NCBI GenBank assembly: GCA_913055635.1
Contig: CAJXLK010000012.1
Location: forward strand, 1-64,000
DNA length: 64,000 nt
Direction: 5' to 3'
DNA from: an uncultured Bacteroidota bacterium
Lineage (GTDB): Bacteria; Bacteroidota; Bacteroidia; Bacteroidales; UBA12077
Under the pieces are notes generated by a model that saw only the letters and a program-made list of their open reading frames with translations, did no database searches and was not told the origin of the DNA. How positions within the stretch are numbered: position 1 is the first letter of the stretch; each line of letters opens with the position of its first letter. Both the position numbers and the translations under genes were made by a program. Shown one piece after another: positions 57,914 through 64,000 of the stretch.

Positions 57914-58381
57914 TTATTGGTCTTTTTTGTCTCCGCTGTTTTTGATCTTTTCCAGCAGGTACTCCTTAAACTGGTAGTCGGCTTTATAAATTTTCATGAC
58001 CTTTTGGATGGGTAGAATCTCTTTGAATTTTTCGTGGTATTTTTTCAAGAGTTGGGCTTTCTGGACTTCCTGATGGATATAATCATCGGCAAGTTTTAGC
58101 ATTTGGCTATCAGAGAGCTCTTTGTAATGCTTGCTGTAATAAGTCATTTTGTTCTGGCGCTCTTCAATGATGGCATTTTTTTTCTTCCAGTAGGCATTAT
58201 AGACCGGCCAGAATTTTTCAGCCTCTTCCGGGGTGAGGCCAATTTTTTCAGTGAAAAAGGCGATTTTTTGGGAAGTAACATATTCCCCGGCAGGATTTTT
58301 TTCGTCCTGGCTCAAAGCGGAAAGGGAAGCTGCAAGCACGAAAATCAACAATAAATAGGTTTTCTTACCTGCTATTTTCAT
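57914..58381 (-). CDS. Spy/CpxP-like periplasmic helical protein
   Basis: A 155-residue protein with signal peptide (about 1-24, ending SALSQ). The mature part is helical and charged, with IGLTPEEAEKFWPVYNAYWKKKNAI, which resembles the LTxxQ motif region of Spy/CpxP stress chaperones. It lies 13 bases after the putative anti-sigma gene. In this setting it may sense or buffer misfolded envelope proteins. Function inferred, not certain. Confidence 0.7.
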   Translation of the reverse strand: MKIAGKKTYLLLIFVLAASLSALSQDEKNPAGEYVTSQKIAFFTEKIGLTPEEAEKFWPVYNAYWKKKNAIIEERQNKMTYYSKHYKELSDSQMLKLADDYIHQEVQKAQLLKKYHEKFKEILPIQKVMKIYKADYQFKEYLLEKIKNSGDKKDQ

Positions 58382-58394
58382 ATCAAGGATGTTT

Positions 58395-58850
58395 TTATGG
58401 ATTGTCTTTTGGCTGGTCTTGCTTTTCTTTCAATTCATTAATCAGGGTGGTATAATCGATGTCTTCGTTCAGCAGGTATTCAATGTATTTTTGGGTTTTT
58501 TCGCTGTCCTGGGCATGGGCTTTCATATCCTGCTGGTTGATGGACTCCATCAATTCTTCCTGATCCCGGATTTGATCCAGGTATTCGGCTTCAGCGATGT
58601 CTTTTTGTGTATAGGTCGGTTGTTCCTTAGGCTGGTCTATAAACTGAACAGCAAAATAGGCAATCACCGCTACACCAATAAACATAGCTGCCAGCGAAAG
58701 GGCGGGTTTAAGGATTTGAACCACCGATTTTTTCTGCTCCCGCTCTCCGCATTGCTCCATAATCCGGTCTGGTAAATCCCTGAAATATCCATCGGGCACT
58801 TCAAAAGGTTGCCGCTTTCCGATATCTGATAATTTGGGTTGTTTTTTCAT
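58395..58850 (-). CDS. Putative membrane anti-sigma factor
   Basis: A 151-residue single-pass protein: a basic cytoplasmic N-terminus (about 1-45, with VPDGYFRDLPDRIMEQ), one membrane segment (about 50-70), and a Glu/Gln-rich periplasmic part. It is placed 62 bases after an ECF sigma factor on the same strand. Size, topology and position fit an anti-sigma factor, although I cannot see a zinc anti-sigma motif (HxxxCxxC). The VPDGYF motif is common in such Bacteroidota partners. Confidence 0.65.
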   Translation of the reverse strand: MKKQPKLSDIGKRQPFEVPDGYFRDLPDRIMEQCGEREQKKSVVQILKPALSLAAMFIGVAVIAYFAVQFIDQPKEQPTYTQKDIAEAEYLDQIRDQEELMESINQQDMKAHAQDSEKTQKYIEYLLNEDIDYTTLINELKEKQDQPKDNP

Positions 58851-58912
58851 TGGTTTACACCCGAATTCCTTTCCTTTTTGTTATACTTATGACCTTGTGG
58901 GTTGGTCATGGT

Positions 58913-59461
58913 TTAATGTTCTTTCAAATACTTTTCTATCTTTTTTACTGCGTGGTGATAAGAAGCTTTCAGCGCACCCACCGAGGTATCCAGAATCCCG
59001 GACATATCTTCATATTTCATCTCATCAAAATATTTCATGTTGAACACCAGCCTTTGCTTTTCGGGTAAGGTCAGGATGGCCTTTTGCAATTTCAGCTCGA
59101 TCTGCTCCCCGTTGAAATAATGATCGCTTTCCAGGGTATTGGCCAGATGATGTTCAACATCGAGAAAGGGGATTGACTGCCTTTTTTTCTTTTGTTTGAG
59201 AAATGTCAGTGATTCGTTGGTAGCGATCCGGTAAAGCCAGGTATAGAGCTTAGCGTCTTCCCTGAACTGGGACAACCCCCGCCATACTTTTACGAAAGTG
59301 TTTTGTAAAATATCATCTGAATCCTCATGGCTAATGACAATTTTTCGGATATGCCAGTAAAGCCTTTCCTGATATTTTTCGATGATCTGTTTGAAGGCAA
59401 AGTTTTTAAAATCACTTTCCCTAAACATTTCCAGCAGTTCTTTATCAGTATACTCTGACAT
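58913..59461 (-). CDS. ECF RNA polymerase sigma factor
   Basis: A 182-residue ECF sigma factor. Region 2: FKQIIEKYQERLYWHIRKIVISHEDSDDILQNTFVKVWRGLSQFREDAKLYTWLYRIATNESLTFLKQKKK (about 21-92); region 4: LPEKQRLVFNMKYFDEMKYEDMSGILDTSVGALKASYHHAVKKIEKYL (about 132-180). It starts 19 bases after the transketolase C subunit gene stops, so it may be read from that operon as well as its own promoter. Followed by a membrane anti-sigma candidate and a CpxP-like protein, a typical envelope-stress arrangement. Confidence 0.93.
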   Translation of the reverse strand: MSEYTDKELLEMFRESDFKNFAFKQIIEKYQERLYWHIRKIVISHEDSDDILQNTFVKVWRGLSQFREDAKLYTWLYRIATNESLTFLKQKKKRQSIPFLDVEHHLANTLESDHYFNGEQIELKLQKAILTLPEKQRLVFNMKYFDEMKYEDMSGILDTSVGALKASYHHAVKKIEKYLKEH

Positions 59462-59480
59462 GTTTCCCTTGGGCAGTGGT

Positions 59481-60473
59481 TTAGGAGGCCGAAGATATTA
59501 AATAATCGTCGCTTTTATGGGCTTTTCGGTCAATGGCCAGTTCACTGGCACTGATGATATCGGGCACATCCAACTTGTATTTTTTGAGCAACTCATTGGG
59601 TTTACCACTTTCTCCAAATACGTCGTCGGCGGCGACCATTTCGATGGGCAGGGGGTATTTGCGGGCCATTAACTGGGCCACCGAGTCTCCCAGTCCTCCG
59701 TTCCGAAGGTGTTCCTCGGCCGTAACGATGGCTTTTGTCTTCTGGGCCGATTGCAGGATGGCTTCTTCATCCAGGGGCTTGATTGTGTGTACATTGATCA
59801 CTTCCGCAGAGATGCCTTTATCTTCCAACTTTTCAGCTGCCCGTAAAGCCGTATATAATAGATGACCGGTAGCCAGAATGGTTACATCACTGCCCGGATT
59901 CATCATCACGGCTTTACCAATCTCAAAGGACTGGTCTTCTGGGGTAAAATTGGGAACCTTGGGTCTACCAAAACGTAAGTAGACGGGGCCTTTCATATGA
60001 GCCACTGCCAGCGTTGCCGCCTTTGTCTGATTGTAATCAGCCGGGTTAATCACCGTCATGTTGGGTAACATTTTCATCAGTCCGATGTCTTCCATAATCT
60101 GGTGGGAAGCCCCGTCCTCACCCAGGGTCAGCCCGGCATGGGAAGCACATATTTTGACATTCTTGTTGGAATAGGCCACCGATTGGCGTATTTGATCGTA
60201 CACCCGTCCGGTGGCAAAATTGGCAAAAGTAGCCACAAATGGGATCTTTCCCCCAATGGTGATGCCCGCTGCCGCACTGATCATATTGGCTTCGGCGATT
60301 CCACATTGAAAGAACCGTTCCGGAAAGGCTTTGAAGAATTCGGTCATTTTGAGCGAACCACTCAGATCGGCACCAAATGCCACAATGTTTTCATCTTCTT
60401 TGCCCAGCTCATAAAGGGCGGCTCCAAATCCTGCCCGGGTCGGTTTGGCCTCATGTGATGTAAATTCCTTCAT
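59481..60473 (-). CDS. Transketolase, C-terminal subunit
   Basis: About 330 residues carrying the pyrimidine-binding (Pyr) and C-terminal domains of transketolase: GSLKMTEFFKAFPERFFQCGIAEANMISAAAGI (with the cofactor-activating Glu), SHAGLTLGEDGASHQ, PADYNQTKAA, and GLGDSVAQLM. It works with the separate N-terminal subunit encoded at 61400. The start is ATG at 60473 rather than the TTG two codons earlier. The gap to the next gene upstream is about 480 bases. Confidence 0.93.
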   Translation of the reverse strand: MKEFTSHEAKPTRAGFGAALYELGKEDENIVAFGADLSGSLKMTEFFKAFPERFFQCGIAEANMISAAAGITIGGKIPFVATFANFATGRVYDQIRQSVAYSNKNVKICASHAGLTLGEDGASHQIMEDIGLMKMLPNMTVINPADYNQTKAATLAVAHMKGPVYLRFGRPKVPNFTPEDQSFEIGKAVMMNPGSDVTILATGHLLYTALRAAEKLEDKGISAEVINVHTIKPLDEEAILQSAQKTKAIVTAEEHLRNGGLGDSVAQLMARKYPLPIEMVAADDVFGESGKPNELLKKYKLDVPDIISASELAIDRKAHKSDDYLISSAS

Positions 60474-60950
60474 AATCAATGGATTTCTCTGATAAACCGT
60501 TTTGTTTGTGATCCTCCTTATGGTATATATTAGGGTGTGCCAGGCACACGGATTGCCGATGGTTGTCGGATGCGGTTGTTGGTTGCAAAGGTAATGATTC
60601 GCTTTGTTTATCCGAATTAAATTTGGATTGATCGGGCCTGTTACTGATACTTTTTAGCTTCTTCCAGCTTCCCTGCTGATTTGTAGGGTGTTTTTTCCCG
60701 GTGAACCAACCGCTCTGTTTCGATGGTAGGAAACTTCTGCCATTCGGTGTCATTGGCAGGATTGCAGGCGGGTAGCCGGCAGGGTGGGATGCATAACGGG
60801 TCAGGCTGGATAATTCATGGGCAATGAAACGAAGCCGTGTGTTTTTTGGGGATGGATAATCCTGCGTTTGCCCCAGGACCAGCATAAGCGCGTTTTTTGT
60901 ATATGTGTTGAGCGGAGCGTTTTTCAAGGCTTATTTTTGCCCGTAGGCGG
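60474..60950. other. Gap inside the transketolase cluster
   Basis: About 480 bases without a gene that I trust. On the minus strand, one frame from about 60790 to a TAA at 60641 reads a protein-like C-terminus (NDTEWQKFPTIETERLVHRE, ending KLEEAKKYQ) but has no start codon and a stop just upstream. A different open frame across the gap (60451-60927) has low-complexity, Ser/Gln/Pro-rich content and overlaps the downstream gene. The stretch may hold a decayed or frameshifted gene. Confidence 0.4.
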
Positions 60951-61346
60951 TTATTTGCCCCTGAGCCTTTCGTAATCTTCTTTTTTGATGAGTCCGATAA
61001 TCAACAGTTCGGCACTGGAGGAATTGGTGGCTATGGGTATATTTTTACCATCGCAGATGTCCAATAATTGTTGGATGTCTTCGTGATGAGGCTGTGTGAC
61101 CTGAGGATCTCTGAAAAACAGCACAATGTCAATTTCATTTTGCTGGATCATGTTGATGATCTCTCTGTAACCCCCGTATCTTCCGGGGCTCATGTGTTTT
61201 ACTTCCAGGCCGCCCGATTCCACATATTCAGCAGTACGCCCGGTGGCCACCAAATTGATATCCTCGATCCACTCATTCCTGCTCTTGAGAAAATCGACCA
61301 TTTCCTGTTTCTTGGCATCATGAGCAATGATTACGATATTCTTCAT
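60951..61346 (-). CDS. Methylglyoxal synthase-like protein lacking one catalytic Asp
   Basis: A 131-residue protein that matches methylglyoxal synthase (MgsA) in length and order. Conserved: Asp10 in IAHDAKK (E. coli Asp20), ATGRTAEY, Asp80 in FFRDP (Asp91), His87 in QPHHED (His98), and NIPIATNSSSAELLI. But where MgsA has GGD (Asp71, a catalytic base) this protein has GGY (Tyr60, codon at 61167-61169). It may therefore be inactive as MgsA and bind dihydroxyacetone phosphate or phosphate as a sensor instead. It sits between the two transketolase halves, 53 bases after the N subunit. Confidence 0.82.
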   Translation of the reverse strand: MKNIVIIAHDAKKQEMVDFLKSRNEWIEDINLVATGRTAEYVESGGLEVKHMSPGRYGGYREIINMIQQNEIDIVLFFRDPQVTQPHHEDIQQLLDICDGKNIPIATNSSSAELLIIGLIKKEDYERLRGK

Positions 61347-61399
61347 AAGCCACTTTTTTGGGGTTATTATGGTGTAACGTAATTAAAAGCAGGAATGTT

Positions 61400-62245
61400 T
61401 TAGTAATCGCCCAATGTTTCTTCCAACTGACTCAATGCTTTTTCCAGTTGTTCATCATTGGGGGCCATCCCGTGCCATTTGTGGGTGCCCATCATATAAT
61501 CCACGCCCATGCCCATTTCTGTTTTCATGATGATGATCACTGGCTTTTGCCGGCCGGTGCGTTTTTTGGCTTCATCCAGGGTGTTGAGCACCTCTTCCAG
61601 GTCATTGCCGTTCATGGTCATCACATCCCAGCCAAAAGCTTCAAATTTGGCTTTCAGATCCCCCAGGGTAAGGACTTCATCGACCGGCCCATCGATTTGT
61701 TTGCCGTTGAAATCGACCGTCACGATCATATTGTCTACCTGATGGGCTGCAGCGAACATGGCGGCTTCCCAGTTCTGCCCTTCCTGAAGCTCGCCGTCTC
61801 CCGTCAGGCAATAAATCAGGTTGTCATCGCCGTTGAGTTTCTTGGCCAGAGCCGCACCAATAGACACGGATATGCCTTGTCCCAGCGAGCCGGTGGCGAT
61901 CCGTATTCCCGGCAGTTCCTTATCCGGGGCAGGATGCCCCTGCAGACGCGAATTAATCGAACGAAAGGTGGCCAGCTCCTTGATGTCAAAATACCCGTTG
62001 CGCGCCATTACACTGTAAAGAACCGGCGAAATATGGCCATTCGAGAGAATGAACACGTCCTCACCAATCCCGTCCATGTTGAAATGGGAGGGATCATGAT
62101 TCATCACCTCGAAAAATAAGGCCGTCATGTACTCAGTACAACCCAAGGAACCTCCTGGATGCCCCGAATTCTGGGTGTGCACCATCCTTACAATATCTCG
62201 TCTCACCTGCGAGGTGATTTGTTTAAGTTCTTCTATACGCTCCAT
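61400..62245 (-). CDS. Transketolase, N-terminal subunit
   Basis: A 281-residue thiamine-diphosphate-binding half. Features: HTQNSGHPGGSLGCTEYMTALFF, LSNGHISPVLYS, GSLGQGISVSIGAALAKK, the ThDP motif GDGELQEGQNWEAAMFAA (GDG to N), and HKWHGMAPNDEQ. Together with the C subunit it transfers two-carbon units in the pentose phosphate pathway. Split transketolases are widespread in anaerobes and archaea. First gene of this minus-strand cluster, divergent from ychF. Confidence 0.94.
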   Translation of the reverse strand: MERIEELKQITSQVRRDIVRMVHTQNSGHPGGSLGCTEYMTALFFEVMNHDPSHFNMDGIGEDVFILSNGHISPVLYSVMARNGYFDIKELATFRSINSRLQGHPAPDKELPGIRIATGSLGQGISVSIGAALAKKLNGDDNLIYCLTGDGELQEGQNWEAAMFAAAHQVDNMIVTVDFNGKQIDGPVDEVLTLGDLKAKFEAFGWDVMTMNGNDLEEVLNTLDEAKKRTGRQKPVIIIMKTEMGMGVDYMMGTHKWHGMAPNDEQLEKALSQLEETLGDY

Positions 62246-62307
62246 TTCTTGTTTAAAATATTAACTGTCAGTAATCGATTGCCTCTTTTTACCGACGTAA
62301 AAATACT

Positions 62308-62329
62308 ATTTTCGTGGGACTACGAAAAA
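62308..62329. promoter_or_regulatory. Palindrome between transketolase and ychF
   Basis: TTTTCGT (62309-62315) and ACGAAAA (62322-62328) with a six-base spacer, in the divergent promoter region; a possible operator. A -7-like TATTTTTG for ychF lies at 62408-62415. Confidence 0.45.
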
Positions 62330-62449
62330 TACAGCTGGGTTATTTTGTGAAAATTTTATGAAAACAGAATTGTTGATAATTATGGTGACACGGTCGATAA
62401 AAAGGTTTATTTTTGCAGCTTTCATCAACCCTTAAAGATTTGTTTTTTC

Positions 62450-63547
62450 ATGGGATTAAGATGCGGCATTGTTGGTTTACCCAACGTAGGAAAATCCACC
62501 CTTTTTAACAGCTTATCGCGGGCCCGGGCAGAGTCGGCCAATTATCCGTTTTGTACGATCGAACCCAATGTGGGTATTATTCCGGTTCCAGACCAGCGTC
62601 TGGATATGATTGCCGAGCGGGTTAAGCCACAAAAAGTGACCCCAACGACCATTGAGTTTGTGGATATTGCCGGGTTGGTTGAGGGAGCCAGCAAAGGGGA
62701 AGGCCTGGGCAATCAGTTTTTGGCCAATATAAGACAAACAGATGCCATCATTCATATACTGCGGTGTTTTGAGGATGACAATGTGGCCCATGTCGACAAC
62801 CATGTGGATCCGATTCGGGATAAGCGCATCGTAGAGACTGAGTTGCAATTGAAGGATTTGGAGACCCTTGATAATCGGCGGGAGAAAGTCGAAAAGCAGG
62901 CCAAAACCGGAGACAAGGAGGCCCGCAAGCTTCTGGAAGTGCTTAATCGATATGAGCAGCATATTGCCCGTGGCAATCCGGCCCATACCCTGGAGGCAGA
63001 AAGCGAAGAGAAGGAGAAGATTCAGGATCTACAGCTTCTTACTGATAAACCGGTGCTGTATGTTTGCAATGTGGATGATGATTCGGTTATTCAAGGCAAT
63101 GAGCATGTAGAGCGCCTCAGGCAGGAAATTGAACCTGAAGATGCCGGGATGATTATGCTGGCTGCTGCTTTGGAGGCTGAAATTGGAGAACTCGATACAG
63201 AAGAGGAAAGGCGTATGTTTTTGGAAGAACTCGGCCTCGAATCTTCGGGACTGACCCGGATGATCCGTTCAGCCTACCATTTGCTTAATCTGGAAACCTT
63301 CTTCACGGCAGGGCCCAAAGAAGTTCGCGCCTGGACCGTAAAGCGAGGCACCAAGGCACCGCAGGCCGGTGGCACCATTCATTCGGATTTTGAAAGGGGC
63401 TTTATTAAGGCCGAGGTCATCAAATATGAGGATTTTATCCGTTACGGTTCTGAGTCGGCCTGCCGTGAAGCCGGCCGGATCCATTTGGAAGGAAAAGATT
63501 ATAAGGTTCAGGACGGCGATGTCATTTATTTTAAATTTAATGTTTAA
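62450..63547 (+). CDS. ychF: Redox-regulated ATPase YchF
   Basis: A 365-residue Obg-family P-loop protein: GIVGLPNVGKSTLFNSL (about 6-22), a DIAGLVEGASKGEGLGNQFL switch, a helical middle (about 130-200) and a C-terminal TGS domain (WTVKRGTKAPQAGGTIHSDFERGFIKAEV). YchF (OLA1) prefers ATP to GTP and binds ribosomes. Start ATG 62450. The NVD in YVCNVDDDS replaces NKxD of GTPases, as expected in this family. Confidence 0.96.
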   Translation: MGLRCGIVGLPNVGKSTLFNSLSRARAESANYPFCTIEPNVGIIPVPDQRLDMIAERVKPQKVTPTTIEFVDIAGLVEGASKGEGLGNQFLANIRQTDAIIHILRCFEDDNVAHVDNHVDPIRDKRIVETELQLKDLETLDNRREKVEKQAKTGDKEARKLLEVLNRYEQHIARGNPAHTLEAESEEKEKIQDLQLLTDKPVLYVCNVDDDSVIQGNEHVERLRQEIEPEDAGMIMLAAALEAEIGELDTEEERRMFLEELGLESSGLTRMIRSAYHLLNLETFFTAGPKEVRAWTVKRGTKAPQAGGTIHSDFERGFIKAEVIKYEDFIRYGSESACREAGRIHLEGKDYKVQDGDVIYFKFNV

Positions 63548-63571
63548 TCAGACCTTTTAACCAAGAAGAAC

Positions 63572-64000
63572 ATGAGATCAAAGCCCGGTTTTTTCGTGCT
63601 TTTCGTCATTTTTTTAATTGTTGGCAACACATGGCCCGCACGGAGTCAGGTTCAGGATGTTGATAATCAACCCCGTCTGGTGGTTCGGGTGGTTGTCGAA
63701 CAGATGCGTTATGAGATGCTCCTGCGCTACTGGGATCAGTTTGAATCAGATGGCTTTAAAAAACTTGCCGGTCAAGGGGTCATGTGTAAAAATGCCCGCC
63801 TGGGCTATTCTCATTCCGGGCTTGCCTCGGGTTTGGCAACCCTCTCGACCGGTTCCTGTCCCTCCATGCATGGCATCATCGCAGATAAATGGTATGACCG
63901 GCTCACCGCTCAGGAAAAGGGTGCGGTTGAAACACACAGCCCGCAGGCATTGGGAGGGCAAGCCGAAAATGGCCATTATGCCCCGGTTAACCTGCTGACA
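63572..64000 (+). CDS. Alkaline-phosphatase-superfamily protein, N-terminal part (cut by window end)
   Basis: ATG at 63572 opens a frame that runs to the window edge (143 codons seen). A signal peptide (about 1-26) precedes VVRVVVEQMRYEMLLRYWDQFESDGFKKL and SMHGIIADKWYDR, which resemble PafA-type phosphatases/phosphodiesterases of Bacteroidota. Two key sites differ: the first metal-binding Asp (usually VVVDQM) is Glu43, and the nucleophile motif (Thr-Gly-Pro-Gly-His) is not recognisable in YSHSGLASGLATLSTGS. It is thus a divergent and perhaps inactive member. It follows ychF by 24 bases. Confidence 0.75.
   Translation, partial: MRSKPGFFVLFVIFLIVGNTWPARSQVQDVDNQPRLVVRVVVEQMRYEMLLRYWDQFESDGFKKLAGQGVMCKNARLGYSHSGLASGLATLSTGSCPSMHGIIADKWYDRLTAQEKGAVETHSPQALGGQAENGHYAPVNLLT

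Noticed and set aside
60451-60927. 158-codon open frame on the minus strand
   Set aside because: Low-complexity composition, no family resemblance, and it overlaps the start of the transketolase C gene. Probably chance.

Overview
The window comes from a Bacteroidota chromosome, most likely a free-living or anaerobic member of the order Bacteroidales/Marinilabiliales group. The evidence is a type IX secretion sorting tail on a large exported protein, the gliding/T9SS genes gldD and gldE next to ssb and mutY, a bacterial geranylgeranylglyceryl-phosphate synthase, LptE/LptG, a Bacteroidota-type 30-residue basic protein between an HU-like gene and an RNase E/G gene, and promoters of the form TTTG-N17-21-TAnnTTTG. 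Base composition and codon use look even throughout. I see no phage, plasmid, transposase or tRNA/rRNA gene. Almost everything is core housekeeping DNA.

Layout. 1-388 is non-coding with two related hairpins. 389-3960 is a sigma-54-type AAA+ activator, LptE, a TPR-like protein and SecG, ending in a strong terminator. 4146-6301 is groES-groEL; this GroEL carries an extra charged segment of about 37 residues. 6546-12115 (minus strand) runs mutY, ssb, gldE, gldD, a phosphopantetheinyl transferase, GGGP synthase and a free-standing NUMOD4/HNH protein. 12197-19873 (plus) has HU, the 30-residue protein, RNase E/G, DsbD, a penicillin acylase and an OsmC protein. 19955-30975 mixes fatty acid (FabD), pterin (FolE plus a PTPS), heptose (HldD), efflux (MATE), oxidative stress (SOD, YaaA), a PAS-containing response regulator and a biotin-dependent acyl-CoA carboxylase. 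31201-33419 is tgt-lptG. 33549-36295 is a glycosyltransferase, a sigma factor, rsmG and rpmH. 36439-41543 is PASTA protein, T9SS cargo, RluD and Ddl. 41759-49210 has gcvP, MBL hydrolase, Pcm, a Gfo/Idh-like protein, ThpR, ElbB and a DUF4294 protein.

49240-51064 holds an array of twelve short GC-rich hairpin units followed by gdhA. 51214-62245 (minus strand) is the most unusual block: a split transketolase whose two halves flank a methylglyoxal-synthase-like protein with one catalytic Asp replaced by Tyr, then an ECF sigma factor, a probable membrane anti-sigma factor, a CpxP/Spy-like periplasmic protein, and two very large tandem paralogs that fuse receiver-like domains to the ATP-binding half of PEP synthase without its phospho-histidine and PEP-binding halves. 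The right edge has ychF and the start of a divergent alkaline-phosphatase-superfamily protein.

The best candidate for an undescribed system is the pair of receiver-PEP-synthase fusions (51214-57743) with the sigma/anti-sigma/periplasmic module directly upstream. All functions here were assigned by reading the sequence; no database search was run.
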